Assembly (NCBI GenBank): GCA_027030435.1
Contig: JALVEX010000427.1
Location: 1 to 20,380 of the forward strand
Origin: Paracoccaceae bacterium
GTDB lineage: Bacteria; Pseudomonadota; Alphaproteobacteria; Rhodobacterales; Rhodobacteraceae
Direction of reading: 5' to 3'
DNA: 20,380 nucleotides
Each line of letters begins with the position of its first letter. The stretch's first letter is position 1. A program made the position numbers and the translations under genes. This document shows, in pieces, positions 13,520-20,039 of this stretch. A model generated the notes under the pieces. The model searched no databases and was not told the origin of the DNA. It saw nothing but the letters and a program-made list of their open reading frames with translations.

Positions 13520-15046
13520 TCAGGATGGCCCGAAAGGCGTGCAGGCGATATTGCGCGCCTGAAGCCGCCGGCAGGCCATTTCGGCCATTTCGCGATTCAT
13601 CCCCACGAAGTTCGCCTCATAGCCCTTGCGCCCCTTCACCACCTTGCGCAGCGCACCGTCAAGCGTGCTCATCTCCGCAAGCGCCGTCTTCAGCAGGACC
13701 CGCTCGGCCTTGTAGCGGCTGTCGTATCGGCCGACGCTGATGCCCCACAAGCGCCCCCCCGAAGTGGAAATCCGGGTAACCACCTCCGGCTCGCCGTCAA
13801 ATATGAGCGGCTCGGGCGCGATGGACGCCAGCACGATCCTCGCCTCTCCGGCAGGGCGCGGCCGTGGCGCGATGAGGGCCGCAACGGGCTTGGGCCTCTC
13901 TTGGGGTGCGGGCAAAGCTGCAACCGCAACGGCCTTCTCGATCGCCCGCGCATCCGCAGATGCGGTGGCCGCTTCGGGCGCAGGGGGCTTCTCGGCCTTG
14001 GTTTCGACCTGTGCCTCGAGGATGGCGCTGCGGATGTCATCCTGCATCGCCAGCAGCAGCTCCTTCGGCGGCTCCTGCACCGGCTCACGCGCCGGGCGGG
14101 GGAGCGGGCGCAGGCTTTTCTTCACGGCGGTCACGATGCGGATGGTCTTGCCCGCGCCACCCGCAACGGAGGGGGAGGCGCCTGCGTAAACAGGCGGCGC
14201 GGGCTTGCGAAGCGGTGCGCTTCGCGGTGCGCGGCGGAAACCCATGTCAAGCAGTTCGGCCATGCGGGCATTGCGCCACGCTGTCGAACGACCACCGAAG
14301 ATGACGCCAATGATGCGCACATTCCCGCGCTCCGCCGAGGCCACGAGGTTGAAACCGGCGGCGCGGGTGTAGCCCGTCTTGATACCGTCGGCGCCCTTGT
14401 AGGCGGCGAGGAACTTGCGGTTCGTGTTGGCAACGCGGCGGATGCCGGCATCCGCCGTGCGGCGGGAGAAGAGATTGTAATACTGGGGAAAATCGTAAAG
14501 CAGATGGCGGCCGAGAATGGCCATGTCGCGGGCGGTGGAGAGATGGCCGCGTTCGGTCAGGCCGTTGGCGTTCCTGAAGGTGGTGCGGGTCATGCCGAGG
14601 GCTTTGGCGGTGCGGTTCATGCGCCGCGCGAAAGCGGCTTCGGAGCCCCCGATCGCCTCGCCGATGGCGGTGGCGGCGTCATTGGCGGATTTGATCGCGG
14701 CAGCGCGGATCAGGTAGCGCAGCTTGATGCGCTGCCCGGGCTTCAGGCCGAGCTTCGAGGGCGGTTCGGAGGCGGCCTTCTTCGAGACCCGCACCATTGT
14801 ATCAAGCGAGATCTCTCCATGCTCGATGGCCTGAAAGGCGATGTAGAGGGTCATCATCTTGGTGAGCGAAGCCGGATGCAGCCGGGTATCGGCATTGCGC
14901 GAATGCAGAACCTCTCCGGTGCGCGCATCGATCACGATCGCCGCATAGGGCGCGGCGCGCGCGGTATCGGGCGTGAGCGCACCGACAACCACGACAAGGG
15001 CGAAAAACAGGAAATACCGGACACACTGCCCCAGACGCATTTTCAC
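13520..15046 (-). CDS. D-alanyl-D-alanine carboxypeptidase with SPOR domain
   Basis: A periplasmic penicillin-binding protein of the low-molecular-mass (S11) class that trims the terminal D-alanine of peptidoglycan stem peptides. The 508-residue protein has a signal peptide (1-31, ending ARA), the catalytic triad of motifs SLTK (Ser60, Lys63), SAN (120-122) and KTG (223-225), then a long Ala/Pro/Glu-rich linker (about 285-425) and a C-terminal SPOR domain (about 430-508) that binds denuded septal peptidoglycan. It starts at GTG 15046 with AAAAAGG upstream; ATG 15040 is two codons in and less well spaced. The SPOR tail suggests it is brought to the division septum. It is convergent with the ftsE operon. 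Confidence 0.94.
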   Translation of the reverse strand: MKMRLGQCVRYFLFFALVVVVGALTPDTARAAPYAAIVIDARTGEVLHSRNADTRLHPASLTKMMTLYIAFQAIEHGEISLDTMVRVSKKAASEPPSKLGLKPGQRIKLRYLIRAAAIKSANDAATAIGEAIGGSEAAFARRMNRTAKALGMTRTTFRNANGLTERGHLSTARDMAILGRHLLYDFPQYYNLFSRRTADAGIRRVANTNRKFLAAYKGADGIKTGYTRAAGFNLVASAERGNVRIIGVIFGGRSTAWRNARMAELLDMGFRRAPRSAPLRKPAPPVYAGASPSVAGGAGKTIRIVTAVKKSLRPLPRPAREPVQEPPKELLLAMQDDIRSAILEAQVETKAEKPPAPEAATASADARAIEKAVAVAALPAPQERPKPVAALIAPRPRPAGEARIVLASIAPEPLIFDGEPEVVTRISTSGGRLWGISVGRYDSRYKAERVLLKTALAEMSTLDGALRKVVKGRKGYEANFVGMNREMAEMACRRLQARNIACTPFGPS

Positions 15047-15234
15047 GTCGCTTGCCTTTTTACTGCCTCATCACGCCGCCGGTTATCCGGCTGGCTTTCA
15101 TTAGCGCGACGATAGCACATGGCCTGAACCGAGAAAACACCAAATTTTCAAGGGCTTTTGCGCCGTTGCTGATCTGCATCTACAAGATGTAGTGGCCTTG
15201 CTGTGTTCCTCTGCGAGATGCGTGGCCGGCCGGC

Positions 15235-15951
15235 TCATTCCTCGATACGGTGGATGAGATCGGGCAGCGAGCCGATCCCGGCCAGCTGATGGAAGCGGGG
15301 ATGCCCGGCTGGCGGCTCGGCCTCTTCAAGCGCCCAGGTGATTCCATGCGGCACATGAACCCCGTGCGCGCCCGCCTCGATCGCCGGGATCACATCCGAG
15401 CGCAGCGAATTGCCGACCATCACGGCCCTTTCCGCGCCGTCGCCATGGCTGGCGAAAATTTCACGATAGCTGCCGGCTGTCTTTTCCGAAACGATCTCGA
15501 CCGCGGTGAAAAGATCGCCAAGCCCGGATTGGGCGAGCTTGCGCTCCTGATCGAGAAGATCGCCCTTGGTGATGAGCACCAGCCGGTATCCGGGAGCCAG
15601 CGCCTCGAGCGTTTCCGCCACACCCGGCAGCAGCTCTATCGGATGGGCGAGCATCTCCTTTCCGGCCGATATGATCTCGCCGATGACATGGCCCGGCACC
15701 TGCCCATCGGTGATCTCGATCGCGGTTTCGATCATCGACAGCACGAAGGCCTTTATTCCGAAGCCGTAATGGCCGAGATTGCGCCGTTCGGCCTCGAGCA
15801 GGCGTTCGGCGAGGTGATCGGGATCGGCATGATCGGCCAGAAGATCGGCGAAGCGCTCCTGCGTGAGGCGAAAGAAGCGCTCGTTGTGCCAGAGCGTATC
15901 GTCGGCATCGAGGCCGACGGTGGTGATCCTGCTGTTGCTCCCAAGCGCCAT
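15235..15951 (-). CDS. HAD-family hydrolase
   Basis: A 238-residue haloacid-dehalogenase-type phosphatase, cytoplasmic. Motif I is GLDADDTLW (13-21) with Asp15 and Asp17, motif II ends at LITKGD (Thr128), motif III lysine is Lys157, and motif IV is VGNSLRSD (179-186). A helical cap (about 22-105) marks it as a type I HAD, similar to the YjjG / phosphoglycolate phosphatase-like group. The substrate cannot be told from sequence. ATG 15951 is used, with AAGAGG 13 bases upstream, a rather long spacing. It is divergent from clpS; the TATATA at 15992-15997 is symmetric and could serve both directions. The carboxypeptidase gene lies 188 bp downstream on the same strand. Confidence 0.88.
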   Translation of the reverse strand: MALGSNSRITTVGLDADDTLWHNERFFRLTQERFADLLADHADPDHLAERLLEAERRNLGHYGFGIKAFVLSMIETAIEITDGQVPGHVIGEIISAGKEMLAHPIELLPGVAETLEALAPGYRLVLITKGDLLDQERKLAQSGLGDLFTAVEIVSEKTAGSYREIFASHGDGAERAVMVGNSLRSDVIPAIEAGAHGVHVPHGITWALEEAEPPAGHPRFHQLAGIGSLPDLIHRIEE

Positions 15952-15969
15952 CCGCGTGCATTAGCCTCT

Positions 15970-15999
15970 TTTTCATTCCCGCGAAGCATTCTATATAGT
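15970..15999 (+). promoter_or_regulatory. Possible clpS promoter
   Basis: A -10 region TATATAGT (15992-15999) lies 16-17 bases after a T-rich -35 region (TTTTCAT, 15970-15976). Transcription would start near 16004-16006, which rules against the GTG at 15998 as the clpS start. Confidence 0.45.
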
Positions 16000-16002
16000 G
16001 CT

Positions 16003-16015
16003 TTCGATATTCGAA
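16003..16015. promoter_or_regulatory. Operator-like palindrome at the clpS transcription start
   Basis: TTCGA-TAT-TCGAA is a perfect inverted repeat directly downstream of the -10 box, where a bound repressor could block transcription. No known regulator is identified for it. Confidence 0.35.
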
Positions 16016-16045
16016 GTGGAAGCCCCTTTGCAGAGCGAGAATGAA

Positions 16046-16387
16046 ATGCACCCCCTTGTGATGGCCGGCAAGGATGGCGATGGCGGCGACGGCACGGATG
16101 TGGCCGTTGTCACCAGGACGCGCCCCAAGACGGCGCGGCCGCCGCTCTACAAGGTGATCCTGCTCAATGACGATTTCACGCCGATGGAATTCGTCGTGCA
16201 TGTGCTCGAGCGCTTCTTCGGCATGAGCCACCAGCAGGCGTTTGACGTGATGCTGACCGTGCACAAGAAGGGGCTGGCGGTGGTGGGCGTGTTTCCGTTC
16301 GAGGTGGCCGAAACGAAGGTGGCGCAGGTGATGGAACTGGCGCGGCGCGAGCAGCATCCGCTGCAATGCACCATGGAAAAGGAATAG
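16046..16387 (+). CDS. clpS: ATP-dependent Clp protease adaptor ClpS
   Basis: ClpS recognises proteins with destabilising N-terminal residues and hands them to ClpA-ClpP. The 113-residue product has a flexible Gly/Asp-rich N-terminus (1-30) and the conserved core: LYKVILLNDDFTPMEFVV (34-51), with Asn41 and Asp42 in the N-degron pocket, and MLTVHKKG (69-76) with His73. Length is normal. The frame is open from a GTG at 15998, but that codon overlaps the -10 box; ATG 16046, preceded by GAGAATGA, is preferred. ATG 16061 is also possible. The methyltransferase gene follows after 23 bp and may be co-transcribed. clpA is not in this window. Confidence 0.95.
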   Translation: MHPLVMAGKDGDGGDGTDVAVVTRTRPKTARPPLYKVILLNDDFTPMEFVVHVLERFFGMSHQQAFDVMLTVHKKGLAVVGVFPFEVAETKVAQVMELARREQHPLQCTMEKE

Positions 16388-16410
16388 GGCCGAAGGCCCG
16401 GGAATACACC

Positions 16411-17424
16411 ATGAAGAAATCACGCCTCGCCACCGCGCTGGAAAGCGGTGCCCTTGAGCTTCCCGAAAACGGGCGGATCGGGGTTTTCCTGCCCGAGCCG
16501 GGCGAGGATCTCTCGATGCTCGATCAGGGCCGGGCGGAGATCATCCACGGCTTCCGCCCCGCGCATGATTTCTGGCGGGGGCAGGGCTTTTCCGTGCGAC
16601 CCGAGCCGGGCGGGCCATATGCGGCCGCGATCGTGTTCGTGCCAAGGTCAAAGGCGCTGGCGCAGGGGTTGATTGCCGCCGCCGCGAAGCTGACGGAGCC
16701 CGGCGGGCCGGTGATCGTTGACGGGCAGAAGGGTGATGGCATCGACAGCCTATACAAATCGCTGCGCCGCGTGCTTCCCCTTTCGCAAGCGCTTTCGAAA
16801 GCGCATGGCAAGCTCTTCCATTTCATCTCCGACGAACAGACACGCGCCGCCCTGCCGCATGCTGCCGGGGAAACCATGCCGGAAGGTTTTTTCACCACGG
16901 CGGGCGTGTTTTCCGCCGACAAGGTGGATCCCGGATCGGAAATGCTGGCCGAGGCCCTGCCGGAGCGCCTTTCGGGCCGGGTGGCCGATCTTGGCGCGGG
17001 GTGGGGCTATCTGGCGCGCGCCGTGCTCGGGCGCACGGGGGTGGAGGCGCTTGATCTGGTTGAAGCCGATCACGCGGCGCTCGAATGCGCCCGGCGCAAT
17101 ATAGGGGATGCGCGCGCGCGCTTTCACTGGGCGGATGCGCGCCGGTGGCAGCCGGAAAAGCTGCTGGATGCCGTCATCACCAATCCGCCCTTTCACGAAG
17201 GGCGCGCCGCCGATCCGGGGCTCGGGCGGGAATTCATCGCTGCGGCCGCGCGGATGCTGAAGCCCTCTGGCCACCTCTATATGGTCGCCAACCGCCACCT
17301 CCCTTACGAGGCCGCGCTCAGGGCGCATTTCAGGCAGGTCGAGGAATTGCCCGGCAACGGGCGCTACAAGCTTTTTCATGCCGCCCGGCCCGCGCGCGAT
17401 CGGAGCGCTCGCAAGGGGCGCTGA
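16411..17424 (+). CDS. Class I SAM-dependent methyltransferase, RsmC-like
   Basis: A 337-residue cytoplasmic methyltransferase resembling RsmC/RlmG, which methylate the N2 of a guanine in ribosomal RNA. An N-terminal non-catalytic half (1-160) precedes the SAM-binding fold with motif I VADLGAGWG (191-199), the acidic ribose ligand region DLVEAD (215-220) and the catalytic NPPF (258-261) followed by HEG, typical of N-methylation of exocyclic amines. The C-terminal LPYEAALRAHF and GNGRYKLFHA blocks also fit this family. ATG 16411 is used, with GGGAA upstream. It lies 23 bp after clpS, separated by a small GGGCC-GAA-GGCCC hairpin at 16387-16399. The exact nucleotide modified is not certain. Confidence 0.85.
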   Translation: MKKSRLATALESGALELPENGRIGVFLPEPGEDLSMLDQGRAEIIHGFRPAHDFWRGQGFSVRPEPGGPYAAAIVFVPRSKALAQGLIAAAAKLTEPGGPVIVDGQKGDGIDSLYKSLRRVLPLSQALSKAHGKLFHFISDEQTRAALPHAAGETMPEGFFTTAGVFSADKVDPGSEMLAEALPERLSGRVADLGAGWGYLARAVLGRTGVEALDLVEADHAALECARRNIGDARARFHWADARRWQPEKLLDAVITNPPFHEGRAADPGLGREFIAAAARMLKPSGHLYMVANRHLPYEAALRAHFRQVEELPGNGRYKLFHAARPARDRSARKGR

Positions 17425-17465
17425 AATCCCCTAATCTTCTCGGAAACGGAATCAGGAGCAGATCC

Positions 17466-18272
17466 ATGTCATTCTCGATCGCGGGCAAGACCGCCATCGT
17501 CACCGGGGCCGCCAATGGCGTGGGCCGCGCCATCGCCCGCCATTTCGCCGAACAGGGCGCCAATGTGATGTTTGCGGATATGGATGAAGAGCAGCTCGAG
17601 CGCGAGCTTGGCGATCTCGGCGATGAGGGCAATGTGCGCTATTTCGCCGGTGACCTGCGCGAAAAGCTCACCATCGCGAATCTGCTCTCGGCCACGATCG
17701 ATGCCTTCGACAGGGTGGATATCCTCGTCAATGCCGCGCGCCAGGTTCTGGTGAGCGATCCGCTGAACGCCGATGACGATGCGGTGGAAACGCTTCTGCA
17801 GCAAAATCTCATCGCCACGCTTCGCCTCAGCCAGCTGATCGCGCGGCGGATGATCCATCAGGCGGAGGAGGAGGGCAACGAGGAGGGATGCGTTGGGGCG
17901 ATCGTCAATCTCTCTTCCATCGCCGCGCATCGCGCCAATCCCTGCCTTCTGGCCTATTCGATCTCCACCGCCGCGCTCGATCAGATGACCCGCTCGCTCG
18001 CCGTGGCGCTTGCGCCAAAGCGGATCCGCGTGAACGCCGTGGCCTTCGGCTCGGTGATGAGCGCGAGCCTTCAGAAGGCTCTGAAGGAAGATCCCGAAAA
18101 GCGCGACGATATCATCGCCCACACCCCCCTCGGCCGTATCGGCGAGGCGACGGAGGTGGCCGAAGCGGTGCAGTTCCTGGCTTCGCCCGGCGCGGGCTTC
18201 ATCACCGGCGAGATTCTCACGCTCGATGGCGGGCGCAGCCTGCTGGATCCGGTAACGGCGCCGGCGCATTGA
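17466..18272 (+). CDS. SDR family protein lacking the catalytic lysine
   Basis: A 268-residue Rossmann-fold protein of the classical short-chain dehydrogenase family. The cofactor loop TGAANGVG (13-20) and Asp37/Asp39 suggest NAD(H) preference; NAA replaces the usual NAG at 89-91; the catalytic serine region is NLSS (148-151). The active site reads Y164-S-I-S-T168, so the expected YxxxK lysine is threonine (codon ACC). The C-terminus has the usual GEILTLDGG (252-260). ATG 17466 has AGGAGC 7 bases upstream; the open frame further upstream overlaps the methyltransferase gene and is not used. It follows that gene by 41 bp. Without the lysine, normal oxidoreductase activity is doubtful, and a binding or altered role is possible. 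Substrate unknown. Confidence 0.88.
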   Translation: MSFSIAGKTAIVTGAANGVGRAIARHFAEQGANVMFADMDEEQLERELGDLGDEGNVRYFAGDLREKLTIANLLSATIDAFDRVDILVNAARQVLVSDPLNADDDAVETLLQQNLIATLRLSQLIARRMIHQAEEEGNEEGCVGAIVNLSSIAAHRANPCLLAYSISTAALDQMTRSLAVALAPKRIRVNAVAFGSVMSASLQKALKEDPEKRDDIIAHTPLGRIGEATEVAEAVQFLASPGAGFITGEILTLDGGRSLLDPVTAPAH

Positions 18273-18290
18273 GGCCGGATGCCGCCCCCC

Positions 18291-18665
18291 TCAGCCTTCC
18301 CCGTAACGGGCCTTGCAGGCGCGGATGCCTGTTCGGGCGCGGATGAGCGCCTCATGGCGCTTGCGGCGCAGGGCATCGAGCTTGCGCCGCTCCGAAGCCG
18401 GATCGATGGCTACCGGCTTCTTCACCGTGCGCGTGTCTGACCGGGTGCAGAAGTGAAAATGCTCATCCGGGCTGGTGCACAGCACCAGGCGGAGCGCGGG
18501 TTCGCTCTCCTGCCTGATCGCGTAGCCGCGGGCGAGGTTTTTTTCCGTTTCCGCAATCAGGCGGTCGATGATGACAAGCTCTTTCGTTGCGCGCCTGATG
18601 CAGGCCTCTTCTGGTGTGGCGCAGGCGGCAAGCGCGAGCAGAGAGAACAGAGCAGCGATGCGCAT
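18291..18665 (-). CDS. Small cysteine-containing lipoprotein, function unknown
   Basis: A 124-residue protein with a lipoprotein signal: hydrophobic residues 3-14 and the lipobox LAAC with Cys15. The mature part holds four more cysteines (22, 63, 73, 117), enough for two disulfides in the periplasm, and a helical, basic C-terminal half (ERRKLDALRRKRHEALIRA). The start at 18665 is well supported by AAAGGAG eight bases upstream and by a good promoter. A much longer open frame extends upstream to 19604 but lies antisense to hemF and is rejected. It is convergent with the SDR gene (18 bp) and divergent from hemF. I do not recognise a characterised family. Confidence 0.82.
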   Translation of the reverse strand: MRIAALFSLLALAACATPEEACIRRATKELVIIDRLIAETEKNLARGYAIRQESEPALRLVLCTSPDEHFHFCTRSDTRTVKKPVAIDPASERRKLDALRRKRHEALIRARTGIRACKARYGEG

Positions 18666-18692
18666 GAGAATGGCTCCTTTCCCTTGCGCGAC

Positions 18693-18721
18693 AGTATAGG
18701 CGCTTGCCCGCCCTGCGGCAA
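18693..18721 (-). promoter_or_regulatory. Predicted promoter of the small lipoprotein gene
   Basis: On the minus strand TTGCCG (18716-18721) and TATACT (18693-18698) are exactly 17 bases apart, giving a start near 18686 and a leader of about 20 bases that contains the AAAGGAG ribosome site. Confidence 0.55.
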
Positions 18722-18764
18722 ACCCGCTAGAGGGAGGCAATCCTTGCCATAGCGGAAGATGAAG

Positions 18765-19655
18765 ATGACAGATCAGCTCGCCTCCGAAAAATCCCGTGCC
18801 GCTAAGTGGTTTCGCGAACTTCGCGACCAGATTTGCGAAGCCTTCGAAAAGCTCGAGGACAGCCAGAGAATAGGCCCCTTGGCCGATCGCCCGGCGGGGC
18901 GCTTCGAGATGCGGGAGACGAAGCGCCAGGCGGAGAATGGCGCGGAAGCCGGCGGCGGGCTGATGAGCGTGATGCGCGGCGGGCGGGTGTTCGAAAAGGT
19001 GGGGGTGAATGTCTCGGAAGTTTACGGCACGCTTGGCGAGGCGGCGCAGAAGGCGATGGCGGCGCGGGGGGTGCCGGGGATAGAGGAAGATCCGCGCTTC
19101 TGGGCGTCCGGCATCAGCCTTGTCGCGCATATGCAGAACCCGCACACGCCGGCCGTTCACATGAACACCCGCATGTTCTGGACCCCTTCGGCCTGGTGGT
19201 TCGGTGGCGGGGCCGATCTCAACCCCTGCATCGAATATGAAGAGGATACGGCCGATTTTCACGCCGCCCTGAAGGCGCGCTGCGATCGCCACGATCCCGG
19301 TTACTATCCCCGTTTCAGGGAATGGGCCGACGAATATTTCTACGTGCCGCACAGGAAACGGGCACGGGGCGTGGGCGGCATCTTCTATGACGATCTGAAC
19401 ACCGGCGATTGGGAAGCCGATTTCGCCTTCACGCAGGATGTGGGGCGGGCCTTTCTCGAGGCCTTCCTGCCGGTCACCGAACGCCGGCGTAACATGCTCT
19501 GGACGGAGGCGGAGAAGGATATCCAGCTCATCCATCGCGGGCTCTATGCGGAATACAATCTCGTCTATGACCGGGGCACGAAATTCGGCCTGGCCACCGG
19601 CCATGATCCCGAAGCCGTGCTGATGAGCCTGCCGCCGCTGGCGAAGTGGGTATGA
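18765..19655 (+). CDS. hemF: Oxygen-dependent coproporphyrinogen III oxidase
   Basis: HemF converts coproporphyrinogen III to protoporphyrinogen IX with oxygen, in the late heme and chlorophyll pathway; it is a cytoplasmic homodimer. The 296-residue product is of normal length and carries the conserved blocks GGGLMSVMRG (63-72), AHMQNPHTPAVHMNTR (121-136) with His122, His127 and His132, WWFGGGADLNP (144-154), ARGVGGIFYDDL (200-211) with nearby His196, and YNLVYDRGTKFGL (264-276). GGAAG at 18754-18758 gives correct spacing to ATG 18765; the ATG at 18759 abuts it and is less likely. It is divergent from the small lipoprotein gene. No FNR box was seen upstream. Confidence 0.97.
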   Translation: MTDQLASEKSRAAKWFRELRDQICEAFEKLEDSQRIGPLADRPAGRFEMRETKRQAENGAEAGGGLMSVMRGGRVFEKVGVNVSEVYGTLGEAAQKAMAARGVPGIEEDPRFWASGISLVAHMQNPHTPAVHMNTRMFWTPSAWWFGGGADLNPCIEYEEDTADFHAALKARCDRHDPGYYPRFREWADEYFYVPHRKRARGVGGIFYDDLNTGDWEADFAFTQDVGRAFLEAFLPVTERRRNMLWTEAEKDIQLIHRGLYAEYNLVYDRGTKFGLATGHDPEAVLMSLPPLAKWV

Positions 19656-19718
19656 TTCGGAAACCGGCGCAAGCCGCGCTCATCGTGAAGCTGTGGATAC
19701 GTTCTTGCTGAAAGGCCT

Positions 19719-19795
19719 TGGTAGCGGAGGAGGGACTTGAACCCCCGACACATGGATTATGATTCCACTGCTCTAACCAGCTGAGCTACTCCGCC
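19719..19795 (-). tRNA. tRNA-Met (CAT), elongator type
   Basis: The 77-base minus-strand sequence folds as a full cloverleaf: acceptor GGCGGAG with CTCCGCT (a G-U pair at 1-72), D-arm GCTC/GAGC, anticodon arm GTGGA-ATCATAA-TCCAT with anticodon CAT at 19759-19761, T-arm GGGGG-TTCAAGT-CCCTC, and an encoded CCA at the 3' end. The paired first position and the lack of three G-C pairs below the anticodon loop separate it from the initiator. A lysidine-type tRNA-Ile(CAT) is the alternative, but the sequence resembles elongator tRNA-Met of this group. Confidence 0.95.
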
Positions 19796-19807
19796 ACGGG
19801 CAGGCAG

Positions 19808-19836
19808 GATTTAGGCGAGGGGCGAGGGGGCGTCAA
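19808..19836 (-). promoter_or_regulatory. Predicted promoter of tRNA-Met
   Basis: On the minus strand TTGACG (19831-19836) is 17 bases from TAAATC (19808-19813), which ends 12 bases before the mature tRNA 5' end. The C-rich spacer is unusual but the spacing and -35 box are strong. Confidence 0.55.
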
Positions 19837-20039
19837 GGGAGGAAAGCATATTTCTGTGGTCCTCCCGGAGAGTCTTCCCGCCTCTTTTGGGGTCCCTCCC
19901 GCCGGCGGGCCTGAAAAAGGCTCTTCTCGTGCAGGGATTTTTTGCGTGGAACAGGAGCGGAGCGCCTGTTGCGGGGCGGCGGGTCCAAGTGCATTCGTCA
20001 ACGGACACCGAGAAACCGGCACCTGATGCCGTGGCCTTG
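19837..20039. other. Non-coding stretch between galE and the tRNA promoter
   Basis: No convincing gene is present. The stretch contains the 12-base palindrome CCCGCCGGCGGG (19898-19909), the hairpin-like ACAGG-N9-CCTGT (19951-19969), and an AT-rich GGGATTTTTT (19934-19943). Read from galE, the second hairpin is followed by AAAAAA rather than T's, so it is not a clear intrinsic terminator. Confidence 0.4.

Noticed and set aside
15177..15192. Palindromes CATCT-ACA-AGATG and CTACA-AGA-TGTAG downstream of the HAD gene
   Set aside because: Short overlapping palindromes with no T-run and no promoter context; could be chance.
15250..16044. 264-codon plus-strand frame opposite the HAD gene
   Set aside because: Antisense shadow; the HAD protein on the minus strand has all four motifs.
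16387..16399. GGGCC-GAA-GGCCC hairpin between clpS and the methyltransferase gene
   Set aside because: No T-run follows and the next gene is only 12 bases away, so it is not called a terminator; it may affect mRNA stability.
17085..17465. Upstream extension of the SDR frame
   Set aside because: Overlaps the methyltransferase in another frame; a good ribosome site and SDR homology begin at 17466.
18666..19604. Long N-terminal extension of the small lipoprotein gene
   Set aside because: The extension is antisense to hemF; the internal ATG at 18665 has a lipoprotein signal, ribosome site and promoter.
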